DNA from: an uncultured Planctomycetaceae bacterium
GTDB taxonomy: Bacteria; Planctomycetota; Planctomycetia; Pirellulales; Pirellulaceae
DNA length: 9,469 nt
Assembly: GCA_903927685.1 (NCBI GenBank)
Contig: CAIYOB010000948.1
Location: 1-9,469, forward strand
Direction of reading: 5' to 3'
Shown: positions 1 through 6,592 of the stretch, one piece after another
Numbering within the stretch: the stretch's first letter is position 1
How the letters are laid out: every line of letters starts with the position of its first letter
Program-made: the position numbers and the translations under genes
Notes under the pieces: model-generated
Seen by the model: only the letters and a program-made list of their open reading frames with translations
The model's database searches: none
What the model was told of the DNA's origin: nothing

Positions 1-1
1 C

Positions 2-817
2 GTCTACTTCGACGCGGACGACGACGGCGCCAAAGATGCCGGTGAATGGGGCATCGGCGCCGTGATGATCCAGCTGAGCGGAACGAACATCCAGGGCGAC
101 GCGGTGAGCATGACGGCGTGGACGGACCAGAACGGCTGGTACAAGTTCAACGACGTGCTGCCGAGCGCCGCCGGGACAAAGTACACGCTGAACCAGGTCC
201 AGCCCGCCGCGCTGGTCGACGGCAAGGACACGGCGGGTGATCAGGGCGCCGACATGTCGGCCAACGATCAGATGAAGATCTTCCTGCCGCTGTTCGGCTA
301 CTCGGCGGGCATCCTGGGCGACGGCAACAACTTCGGCGAACTCGGCTTCCGCTCCGAGTACGCCGCCGGTGTGGGCTTGCACGAATTGCTCCACTCCGGA
401 ACGAACGCGGGCGCCTTCTTCTTCGGCACGGACGTCTTCGGAAATGTCCTCTGGTACATGAACGCCGGCGGGTGGGACGGCTATGTCCCCGGACGTCTGG
501 CCGCAGGCAGCGCCAGCGGATTCAACGCCACGGTCCAGGACGGCAAACTGCCGCTGACCGAGCGGGCCACCGGCACGGTGCGCGAGATCAATGCGACGGA
601 CGAAGCGATTCGGAGCACGTACAACCGGACGGGCGGCTGGGTCACCCGGATCCTGGGCGAGGCCGACGACTTTGGTCTGCCGGCGCCCCTGGCCGCAGCG
701 GGCGGCGAAGGCGAAGGCAGTCTGACCGAGGCGGACGACGCCGAGATGCTGGCTCAAGTCGGCGCCGCGGCGGACTACGAGTCGGCCGTGGATGCCGTGC
801 TGGCGGGAATCGCCTGA
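2..817 (+). CDS. C-terminal part of a secreted or surface protein with an SdrD_B-like domain (5' end outside window)
   Basis: The reading frame is open from the first bases, so this is the last 271 residues of a longer protein. Residues 1-15 hold an acidic loop of the form D-x-D-x-D-G-x-x-D-x-x-E, the calcium-binding opening typical of SdrD_B / Cna-B-like beta-sandwich repeats. It is followed by a 'TDQNGWYKF' strand, 'LNQVQPAALVDGKDTAGDQG' and a closing 'NFGELG' near residue 115. That order matches the SdrD_B-like domains common in large planctomycete exported proteins. Residues 115-271 are Gly/Ala-rich, match nothing I recognise, and end in an acidic helix-like tail ('DYESAVDAVLAGIA') similar in style to planctomycete protein ends. 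There is no LPXTG motif or C-terminal membrane segment. The role is probably structural or adhesive outside the cytoplasm, but this is inferred from the domain only. A strong terminator follows 30 bases after the stop, so this gene ends its transcription unit. Confidence 0.85.
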   Translation, partial: VYFDADDDGAKDAGEWGIGAVMIQLSGTNIQGDAVSMTAWTDQNGWYKFNDVLPSAAGTKYTLNQVQPAALVDGKDTAGDQGADMSANDQMKIFLPLFGYSAGILGDGNNFGELGFRSEYAAGVGLHELLHSGTNAGAFFFGTDVFGNVLWYMNAGGWDGYVPGRLAAGSASGFNATVQDGKLPLTERATGTVREINATDEAIRSTYNRTGGWVTRILGEADDFGLPAPLAAAGGEGEGSLTEADDAEMLAQVGAAADYESAVDAVLAGIA

Positions 818-846
818 GCCCGCGTCCGGTGCGATGCGAGAACAGA

Positions 847-875
847 AGCCCGGCTGTCCGCAGCCGGGCTTTTTC
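847..875 (+). terminator. Intrinsic terminator after the SdrD_B-like gene
   Basis: A perfect 10-bp GC-rich stem (847-856 with 861-870) closes on a TCCG loop (a UNCG-type tetraloop) and runs into a T tract (870-874). It starts 29 bases after the stop codon at 815-817. Stem, loop size and T run all fit a Rho-independent terminator for the upstream gene. Confidence 0.88.
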
Positions 876-936
876 GTTGACGGCGCGATTCGAGGATGCA
901 CAACGGGCGAGTGCGTTGTCCAAGCTGAGAATTGGG

Positions 937-994
937 GTTGGGTGCCTGGGGTCGAGCCACGAGGAACGAGCGGCGAGCCCCCAGGCACCCCAAC
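937..994. repeat. REP-like inverted repeat
   Basis: A perfect 12-bp inverted repeat (GGGTGCCTGGGG at 940-951 with its complement at 979-990) extends outward by GTT/AAC (937-939 with 992-994) if one C at 991 bulges. The 27-base loop can form further pairs (TCG at 952-954 with CGA at 974-976, or GCC at 956-958 with GGC at 972-974). No T tract follows on either strand, so it is not an obvious intrinsic terminator. Structure, length and intergenic position resemble a dispersed extragenic palindrome; copy number in the genome cannot be judged here. Confidence 0.6.
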
Positions 995-1214
995 ATCTAG
1001 CCTGGACCACGCACTTGGGTCCGCACTGCCCCACTCGCTGACGCTTCGGGGCGAGGCGTGCAAGCGTCCCCTCGTTGGAATGGATTTTTCAGACGGAGAT
1101 GAAATCCGCAATAGCCCCATCGCATCGCGAGTCACTGCACGCAACGCAATACGCATCAAATACTTAGCACTCTGTGGACGTTTGCAGTTGCGGCGGGCCC
1201 TTGGAACCAAACCC

Positions 1215-1243
1215 TTGACACTCACGGGTTGGGGTCCGAGAAT
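1215..1243 (+). promoter_or_regulatory. Possible sigma70-type promoter upstream of the C39-like gene
   Basis: TTGACA (1215-1220, full -35 match) is followed after 17 bases by GAGAAT (1238-1243, four of six to TATAAT). A start of transcription near 1250 would give a leader of about 165 bases before the ATG at 1417. The -35 hexamer lies in the loop of an imperfect hairpin (arms about 1207-1214 and 1226-1232). A second TTGACA at 1402-1407 has no matching -10 before the gene. The weak -10 keeps this a candidate only. Confidence 0.35.
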
Positions 1244-1416
1244 GTCCGCGTGGTGATTTTCCGGGCCGCAAGCGCCCGGCTAGGCCCCGGAACCCCGACC
1301 CCAACCGGGCCCCTGCGTACATCGCGTCTGGATTCGTCGGCCGAAGCGTTGGTGTCGCCGGCCGGTTTCTGCTGGTTGCGATCGCCCTTGGCTGGGCGGC
1401 GTTGACATATCCATTC

Positions 1417-2310
1417 ATGAAATCGAAACGCAAGAACCTGTTTGCCCCGCTGTGCCAATTGCAGTTGCCCAGCCATTGCGGCCCCTGCAGTTTGTCCGGG
1501 TGCCTGTTCATTCTCGGCATCTCGGCGAACCAGCGGCAGCTGGCCGCCGCGGCAGGACGCCCGGTCAGCGTCTTTATTCACGGTGTCGACGAGCAGGGCC
1601 TGCGCCGCGCCGCCCGGGCCTTTGACGTCAAATCCGAGTTTGTCCTGAGCCACAACCAGGACAAAGGCAGGGAATTTGCTCGCCGTCTGCGCGTCCACCT
1701 CCGGCAAGGCAATCCTGCCATTTTGCTGACCAAGCACTTTGAGCATTGGGTGGCCGTGATCGGTTATCTGGCCAAGCAGCGGAAGTACATCATTGTGGAC
1801 CCGAAAGAGAAACACAACGTCTTCTTTCGCTGGTCCGAGGTCCGCCTGTTGCGCAACGCGTGGAACGTGACCGACGAACCGGAGTCCGGCGAGCCGAGTC
1901 AGTACTTTGCGATTCTGCTGAGTCGCCGGGACGGGCAGCCGCCGAAGTGGCAGATCACCGAGTCGTGGCTGCGGCTGTGCGAGCGCGGGTCGGCAGGTAC
2001 GGCCGAAGGGATGGCCAACGATCTGGCCGAAATCGCGGCGCTCAGCAGCCCGGACGACCGCGATATCGAGGAGGGGCCTTACCTGGCCGAGTTTCTGGAA
2101 GAGAACGAGGAGCTGATCATCGACGGGATTACCCATTGGGCCAGCGGCAACGGCGATCGGACCCGCGGCGATCTGCGGACGCTGTATCGCGACTATACCA
2201 CCGTGGCCAGTTCGTCCGGAATCCGCATCGCCCCGGATGCCGACCGCGTGTCCCTGGTCGCTCAGCTGACAGCGATCTTGAGCAGTTACTGGTGGGGGGC
2301 GCAGTTCTAA
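1417..2310 (+). CDS. C39-like (papain-fold) cysteine peptidase homologue with unknown C-terminal region
   Basis: The protein has 297 residues counted from ATG 1417. An in-frame TTG at 1402 would add five residues, but it lies in TTGACATAT with no better ribosome site, so I prefer the ATG. Residues 14-29 read 'QLQLPSHCGPCSLSGC', the usual C39-type opening with candidate nucleophile C21 (Q16 or Q14 as possible oxyanion-hole residue). 'HFEHWVAVIGY' gives candidate H110 and 'YIIVDP' gives D128, so a Cys-His-Asp set is present in the expected order and spacing. Residues about 150-297 are acidic, largely helical in appearance and not recognised. There is no signal peptide, membrane segment or fused ABC transporter, unlike bacteriocin-exporting C39 proteins, so it is probably cytoplasmic. 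It could be a peptidase, an acyl or peptide transferase, or an inactive fold member; the substrate cannot be named. No co-directional neighbour lies close enough to suggest an operon. Confidence 0.78.
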   Translation: MKSKRKNLFAPLCQLQLPSHCGPCSLSGCLFILGISANQRQLAAAAGRPVSVFIHGVDEQGLRRAARAFDVKSEFVLSHNQDKGREFARRLRVHLRQGNPAILLTKHFEHWVAVIGYLAKQRKYIIVDPKEKHNVFFRWSEVRLLRNAWNVTDEPESGEPSQYFAILLSRRDGQPPKWQITESWLRLCERGSAGTAEGMANDLAEIAALSSPDDRDIEEGPYLAEFLEENEELIIDGITHWASGNGDRTRGDLRTLYRDYTTVASSSGIRIAPDADRVSLVAQLTAILSSYWWGAQF

Positions 2311-2320
2311 GGAGCGGAGA

Positions 2321-2377
2321 ATCGATTCCCACGGCGTTGTAGGACGGAATGCCATTCCGTCCCGCGTCGGGATCGAT
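2321..2377. repeat. Extended nested hairpin between convergent genes, possible bidirectional terminator
   Basis: The core is a perfect 10-bp inverted repeat with one central base (GGACGGAATG at 2342-2351, complement at 2353-2362). Flanking sequence is also self-complementary with small bulges: ATCGATTCCC at 2321-2330 pairs with GGGATCGAT at 2369-2377, and ACGGCG (2331-2336) largely matches the CGCGTC side. The whole 57 bases can therefore fold into one long imperfect stem. It occupies nearly all of the gap between the convergent C39-like and ATP-grasp genes, where it could stop or stabilise transcripts from both sides. It lacks a T tract, so classical Rho-independent termination is not assured. 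A dispersed repeat is the alternative. Confidence 0.7.
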
Positions 2378-2386
2378 AACGGGGCC

Positions 2387-3439
2387 CTAGCTCACGCCGG
2401 CTGAGTCGGCCGGCCAAGCGGACTCGGCCGCCTGCCACAACGGATGTCGCTCCAACGCCAGTTCCAAGACGCGGCTGCCCAGAGCACCGTAACAGTAGCC
2501 CGCCTTTCCGGCAGCCAGGGCCAGGCTGGCGTCAAAGCTGAGGTCGGCGTTGGGGTTGACGTCCAGGACATAGAACACGCCATCCCGCAACCGCACGTCG
2601 ATCCGCCCGTAATCCCGGCAGTCCAAGGATCGGTAGGCCGCCTTGGAAGCCGCTTCCAGTTGGGACAACTCGTCGGACGAGAGCCGCGCCGGGGTCCAAC
2701 TCTTGATCTTCCGATACGCCGCCGATTCCGGGATGAACTTGGCGTCGTACGAGCACAGCCGGTCGCACAAGTTGTCCAGGGCCGAAAAATCGATCTCGAC
2801 CGGCGGCAGCATTTCCGGCCGTTCGTTGCCCCAGATCGGCACGTGGAATTCGCGCCCGTCGACGAAATCCTCGACAATCGCAGGCTGCTGAAAGGTCTCC
2901 AGTACGTAGGAAACCCGCTGCGTTAATTGCCCTGGATCGAGGACCACGGCGCCGGCGTCAATTCCGAAACTGCAGTGCTCGCACGCCGGCTTGACGATCG
3001 CCGGATAGCAATTCCAGCCGCCCTCGGCCGGCGACTCGAACAGTTTCCACGCGGGCGTCGGAACCCCCTGCGATTCCAGCAGACGTTTGACCAGCGGCTT
3101 GTCGTAACACCGTTTGAGCACATCGGCCGACGCACCGGTGTACGTGAACCGCAGACGCTCCAGCATCTCCGCCACGCCAGCTTCACCACGCTCGACGCCG
3201 GGCAGCGCTTCGCAGTAATTGAAGACGATCACGTCGCGCGGGTCGTAGCCGGCCAGGATGCTCTGCAAATCAGGATCGGTCACCGGCAGGAAACGCACCG
3301 AGTGCCCGCGCCGACGCATCGCATAGCCCAGCCGACGGCAAGCGCGGTTGGCCTGATCCCGCTCGGCATCCGACCACTGCGGATCGATGTCGTACAAGAG
3401 CAGCACGGGCAACTTTTTCACGTCTCGCAACTCGGCCAT
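2387..3439 (-). CDS. D-alanine-D-alanine-ligase-like ATP-grasp protein
   Basis: This 350-residue protein has the ATP-grasp layout of Ddl-type carboxylate-amine ligases, which use ATP to make an acyl-phosphate and then join an amine. An N-terminal alpha/beta domain (about 10-100, 'PVLLLYDIDP') is followed by 'YTGASADVLKRCYDKPLVK' (99-118, K114 region), 'AIVKPACEHCSFGI' (K150 and the Gly/Ser loop), 'IVEDFVDGREF' (E190, adenine side), and 'YGRIDVRL...FYVLDVNPN' (277-297). In the last, R279, D281, D293 and N295 are the expected metal- and phosphate-binding positions. Classical Ddl has E-x-N-T with a PGMT tail where this has D-x-N-P-N, and the usual Ddl N-terminal Gly-rich/EHEVS motif is absent. 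It is therefore probably not the cell-wall Ddl itself, and its substrate is unknown. ATG 3439 is the first usable start after an in-frame TGA (3449-3451); a GGAGG lies 13 bases upstream, rather far. It is divergent to the UvrA-like gene. Confidence 0.85.
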   Translation of the reverse strand: MAELRDVKKLPVLLLYDIDPQWSDAERDQANRACRRLGYAMRRRGHSVRFLPVTDPDLQSILAGYDPRDVIVFNYCEALPGVERGEAGVAEMLERLRFTYTGASADVLKRCYDKPLVKRLLESQGVPTPAWKLFESPAEGGWNCYPAIVKPACEHCSFGIDAGAVVLDPGQLTQRVSYVLETFQQPAIVEDFVDGREFHVPIWGNERPEMLPPVEIDFSALDNLCDRLCSYDAKFIPESAAYRKIKSWTPARLSSDELSQLEAASKAAYRSLDCRDYGRIDVRLRDGVFYVLDVNPNADLSFDASLALAAGKAGYCYGALGSRVLELALERHPLWQAAESAWPADSAGVS

Positions 3440-3511
3440 CGCGCCGTCTCATCCTCCGTTGATTGCATTCCCGCCCCGGTTCCTGGCCCCGGAAGACAGT
3501 CTCGGCGGTTA

Positions 3512-3528
3512 TGCTATCGTAGATAGCA
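3512..3528. promoter_or_regulatory. Perfect 7-3-7 palindrome in the divergent control region, candidate operator
   Basis: TGCTATC (3512-3518) and GATAGCA (3522-3528) are exact inverted copies around GTA. The site is centred at 3520, 55 bases before the UvrA-like start and about 80 before the ATP-grasp start, the only palindrome of this quality in the 135-base divergent gap. On the minus strand it overlaps a weak promoter candidate for the ATP-grasp gene (TTGCTC at 3534-3539, 17-base spacer, TAGCAT at 3511-3516). It resembles neither the E. coli nor the Bacillus LexA box. Role as a binding site is inferred from symmetry and position. Confidence 0.45.
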
Positions 3529-3562
3529 GATTCGAGCAACCCTTTTCTTCGAGAAAGCAACC

Positions 3563-3567
3563 AGGAG
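3563..3567 (+). promoter_or_regulatory. Shine-Dalgarno that fixes the TTG start of the UvrA-like gene
   Basis: AGGAG lies seven bases before TTG 3575-3577. The protein from this TTG opens 'MSQPCIQLRGVRVHNLKSVDLDLPRG', matching the usual short UvrA lead to Walker A, and no in-frame ATG or GTG competes near it. The spacing supports TTG as the true start. Confidence 0.7.
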
Positions 3568-3574
3568 TCGAGCT

Positions 3575-6415
3575 TTGTCCCAGCCCTGCATCCAGCTGCG
3601 CGGCGTCCGCGTCCACAACCTGAAGTCCGTCGACTTGGACCTGCCGCGCGGGCGGCTGATCGTGTTCTGCGGCGTCAGCGGCAGCGGCAAGACGAGTCTG
3701 GCGCTGGATACGCTGTACGCCGAAGGGCAGCGCCGCTACATCGAGAGTTTCTCCGCCTACACGCGGCAGTTCTTGGAGCGGCTGGAGAAGCCCGAGGCCG
3801 AGCGGATCGACGGCTTGCCGCCGGCGCTGGCCGTCACCCGCAAGGGCACGACGCGTTCCAACCGGGCCACGATCGCGTCGGCGACGGAGACGGTCGACTA
3901 TCTGCGTCTGCTGTACGCCAAGATCGGCCGCGTGTTCTGCCGAGGCTGCGGACGGTTCATCGAGCCGCAAACGCCACAGAAGGCCGCCGAATGCCTGGCC
4001 GAGTTGCCGGCGGGCACGCGTTACCTGCTGACCTTCACCCGCCGCCTGTCCCCGGACGACGACCTGGGGACAATCGCGGCCGAACTGCAGGCGGACGGAT
4101 TTGTTCGTGTACTGGCCGGCCAGCGGCTGGTGCCGTTGGCCGACGACTCGTTGCCGGAGACGCTGGCCGGCGGCGGGAGCCCGGGCGGCGAGGCGGGGCT
4201 CGTGGTCGTCACTGACCGTTTGACCGCGGGCACCGTGACGCTGACGCGACTCCGCGACTCGTTGGAAACCGCGTTCGCCAAGGGCGGCGGTGCGTGCCAG
4301 GCGTGGGTGCTGACGGAAGCCTCGCAGGCGGACGCTCCCGGTCTGGCGCCGATCGATGGCCGCATCTGGCGCCGACTGGCCTTTCATGCCACGCTGCGCT
4401 GCGCGGATTGCGGACTGGATTACCCGCCGCCCGAGCCCCGCTTGTTCGACTACAACAGTCCCTTGGGCGCCTGCCCGCAATGCGAAGGCTTTGGCGACAC
4501 GGTCGACGTGGACATGGACCTGGTGGTGCCGGACGTCGGCAAGTCGCTCCGCGAGGGCGCCATCGCCCCGTGGAACACGTCCGCCTATGCCCACGAACTG
4601 CAGGAATTGCTGGCCCTGGCGAACGACTACGGCCTCCCGGTGGACGTGCCTTTTCGGCGGTTGAGTGACGAGCACCTGCGGCTGATCCGCGAGGGCGTTC
4701 CCGAGCGGAATTTCGGCGGTCTGCGCGGTTTCTTCGCCTGGCTGGAGCGGCACAAGTACAAGGTGCACGTCCGCGCCTTCCTGGCCCGCTGGCGGAGTTA
4801 TCGGACCTGTCCCAGTTGCGGCGGCCGGCGGTTGCGCGAGGAAGCGTTGGCGACTCGCGTGGGCGGCAGGAATCTGGCGGAGTTCTGTGCCCTGCCGATC
4901 GCCCAGGCCCGCGAGTTCTGCCAGGCGCTGCCACTGACGGACGCGGAACGGGCGGTCGCCCGCACGCTGCTGGAGCAAGTCCAGTCGCGTCTGCGTTACC
5001 TGTGCGACGTGGGACTCGGCTACCTGCCGCTGGATCGCACCATCCGGACGCTCAGCGGCGGCGAAGCCCAGCGGGTGGCGATGACCGCCACCCTGGGCTC
5101 GAACCTGGTCAACATGCTGTACGTGCTGGACGAGCCGTCGGTCGGCCTGCATCCCTGCGACGTGGAACGGCTGACGGACGCCATCCTGCGTTTGCGGGAC
5201 CGAGCCAACACGGTGGTCGTGACCGAACACGAGGCGACGATCATCCGCCGGGCGGACCAGGTGGTCGAATTCGGACCGGGGGCGGGCGAGACGGGCGGCA
5301 AGGTGGTGTTCCAGGGGACGCCGCAGGAACTGGTCCAGCCCAATGCCAGTCTGACCGGCGAGTACCTCAGCGGTCGGCGCGGAGTGGCCGAGACGCATCG
5401 CCGCCGGGCGACCAACCGCGGTTCGATCCAACTGACCGGCGCGCGGGGCAATAACCTGCGGAACCTGACGGTGAACTTCCCGCTGGGCGTGCTGTGCCTG
5501 GTGACCGGCGTCAGTGGGGCCGGCAAGAGCACGTTGGTCCACGAGACGCTGTACGGCGCCCTGTGCCGCCGCAAACGCAAGGAAGCGCCGGCGCCCTATC
5601 CATTCGACGACGTCTTCGGTGACGGCCAGATCGACGACGTGCTGCTGGTCGACCAAAGCCCGATCGGCCGTTCGCCACGCTCCAATCCCGTGACGTACAT
5701 CAAAGCCTTCGATCCGATTCGCGAGGTGTTCGCGGAGGCGATCGAGGCGCGGACTCATAACTACCCGGCCAGCTATTTCAGTTTCAATGTCGAGGGTGGC
5801 CGGTGCGAAGCTTGCGGCGGCGACGGGTTCATCGAGATCGACATGCAATTCCTGCCGGACGTGTACATGAAGTGCGCCCAGTGCGACGGCACACGCTATC
5901 GCCGGCAGATCCTGGGCGTCACCTACCGGGGCCGCAATATCGCCGAGGTCCTGGAGATGACGGTCCGTGAGGCGTTCTCGTTCTTTCGCGGCCAGCTGAA
6001 AGTCCAGGCCAAGCTGAAACAGCTGATCGACGTCGGCCTGGACTATTTGCGATTGGGACAACCGGCCACCACCTTGTCGTCCGGCGAAGCTCAGCGGCTG
6101 AAGCTGGCGGCCTATATGTCCGCCGCAACTCGCAACCGTACGCTGTTCCTGTTGGACGAGCCCACGACGGGCCTCCACTTTGCCGATGTCGTCCGGCTGT
6201 TGGACTGTTTCGATACCTTGCTGTCCGTCGGCCACTCGCTGGTCGTCGTCGAGCACAACCTCCAATTGATGAGAGCCGCCGACTGGATCATTGATCTCGG
6301 CCCTGGCGCTGCCGATGCCGGCGGTGAAATCGTGGTCCAGGGTACACCCGAGACGGTGGCCCAGTGCGAACGGTCCGTGACCGGCCGGTACCTGCGCCGG
6401 GACCTGGAGAGCTGA
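3575..6415 (+). CDS. uvrA: UvrA-family excinuclease ABC subunit A (probably a divergent paralogue)
   Basis: At 946 residues this is close to E. coli UvrA (940). UvrA is the ATP-driven damage sensor of nucleotide excision repair, dimerising and loading UvrB. Both ABC halves are complete: Walker A 'GVSGSGKTS' (K39) and 'GVSGAGKST' (K651), signatures LSGGEAQR (493-500) and LSSGEAQR (834-841), and Walker B LDEPS (D519/E520) and LDEPT (D861/E862). The UvrA hallmarks 'YAEGQRRYIESFSAYTRQFL' and 'DQSPIGRSPRSNP' (from D693) are present. Zinc modules are intact: C276/C279/C300/C303 and C744/C747/C767/C770, with extra CxxC pairs at 122/125 and 412/415. A UvrB-binding-like region (about 130-265) and a DNA-binding insertion (about 306-405) remain, so this is not a short class II UvrA. 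Oddities are the second-signature Gly-to-Ser change, Lys-Thr-Ser instead of Lys-Ser-Ser in the first P-loop, and weak similarity in the UvrB-binding region. These suggest a second copy rather than the housekeeping UvrA, which a genome search would settle. Confidence 0.9.
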   Translation: MSQPCIQLRGVRVHNLKSVDLDLPRGRLIVFCGVSGSGKTSLALDTLYAEGQRRYIESFSAYTRQFLERLEKPEAERIDGLPPALAVTRKGTTRSNRATIASATETVDYLRLLYAKIGRVFCRGCGRFIEPQTPQKAAECLAELPAGTRYLLTFTRRLSPDDDLGTIAAELQADGFVRVLAGQRLVPLADDSLPETLAGGGSPGGEAGLVVVTDRLTAGTVTLTRLRDSLETAFAKGGGACQAWVLTEASQADAPGLAPIDGRIWRRLAFHATLRCADCGLDYPPPEPRLFDYNSPLGACPQCEGFGDTVDVDMDLVVPDVGKSLREGAIAPWNTSAYAHELQELLALANDYGLPVDVPFRRLSDEHLRLIREGVPERNFGGLRGFFAWLERHKYKVHVRAFLARWRSYRTCPSCGGRRLREEALATRVGGRNLAEFCALPIAQAREFCQALPLTDAERAVARTLLEQVQSRLRYLCDVGLGYLPLDRTIRTLSGGEAQRVAMTATLGSNLVNMLYVLDEPSVGLHPCDVERLTDAILRLRDRANTVVVTEHEATIIRRADQVVEFGPGAGETGGKVVFQGTPQELVQPNASLTGEYLSGRRGVAETHRRRATNRGSIQLTGARGNNLRNLTVNFPLGVLCLVTGVSGAGKSTLVHETLYGALCRRKRKEAPAPYPFDDVFGDGQIDDVLLVDQSPIGRSPRSNPVTYIKAFDPIREVFAEAIEARTHNYPASYFSFNVEGGRCEACGGDGFIEIDMQFLPDVYMKCAQCDGTRYRRQILGVTYRGRNIAEVLEMTVREAFSFFRGQLKVQAKLKQLIDVGLDYLRLGQPATTLSSGEAQRLKLAAYMSAATRNRTLFLLDEPTTGLHFADVVRLLDCFDTLLSVGHSLVVVEHNLQLMRAADWIIDLGPGAADAGGEIVVQGTPETVAQCERSVTGRYLRRDLES

Positions 6416-6416
6416 G

Positions 6417-6458
6417 GGCAGGGAGCACGGGGCATGGAGCACGGAGCACGGAGCGGGG
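6417..6458. repeat. Tandem heptamer repeat, six units
   Basis: Starting right after the UvrA-like stop codon, six consecutive 7-base units read GGCAGGG, AGCACGG, GGCATGG, AGCACGG, AGCACGG, AGCGGGG, consensus RGCAYGG. Three units are identical. The array lies between the stop and the next promoter and contains no recognisable terminator. Confidence 0.75.
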
Positions 6459-6509
6459 TCAGGCCGCCGCAGATGGTTGGCATTGTTGCACTTGCGCGGA
6501 TGTGGTACG

Positions 6510-6538
6510 TTGACCGGCGTCCCGGCGAGGGCTAGAAT
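6510..6538 (+). promoter_or_regulatory. Sigma70-type promoter for the membrane protein-GNAT-VWA genes
   Basis: TTGACC (6510-6515, five of six to TTGACA) and TAGAAT (6533-6538, five of six to TATAAT) are separated by exactly 17 bases. Transcription would start near 6545, leaving a leader of about 48 bases before the GTG at 6593. It lies downstream of the UvrA-like gene, so the following genes can be transcribed independently. Confidence 0.6.
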
Positions 6539-6592
6539 TCGCGGCGAGTCGCCAGGAGTCCGGAGATTCCGTCCATTTTTGAAGGGGCACGC

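Larger units (their letters stand above)
876..1416. other. Long intergenic region without a convincing gene
   Basis: Short open frames cross this stretch on both strands, but none has a recognisable product, a good ribosome site or a coherent composition. It holds a long-armed inverted repeat (937-994), a small GC stem (1028-1032 with 1048-1052), a hairpin with arms near 1207-1214 and 1226-1232 that contains a -35-like hexamer, and a CCGGGC/GCCCGG hairpin (1261-1266 with 1274-1279) that lacks a T tract on either strand. The density of small palindromes suggests dispersed repeat debris rather than a lost gene. Confidence 0.6.

Noticed and set aside
792..1256. A 154-codon plus-strand frame overlapping the end of the SdrD_B-like gene
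   Set aside because: It runs through the terminator and the inverted repeat and has no ribosome site or recognisable product.
1261..1279. A CCGGGC/GCCCGG hairpin as a terminator
   Set aside because: T residues precede it rather than follow it on the plus strand, and no T tract follows on the minus strand.
1222..2355. A 377-codon minus-strand open frame over the C39-like gene
   Set aside because: It has low-complexity composition and no motif; the opposite strand has coherent catalytic motifs.
3509..6442. A 977-codon open frame on the minus strand covering the whole UvrA-like gene
   Set aside because: It is the antisense shadow of a GC-rich gene. Its product is Arg/Gln/Ala-rich with no recognisable domain, while the plus strand carries every UvrA motif.
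6479..6499. A possible sigma54 (-24/-12) promoter
   Set aside because: GG and GC elements are present but not at the required ten-base spacing; the sigma70-type site at 6510-6538 fits better.
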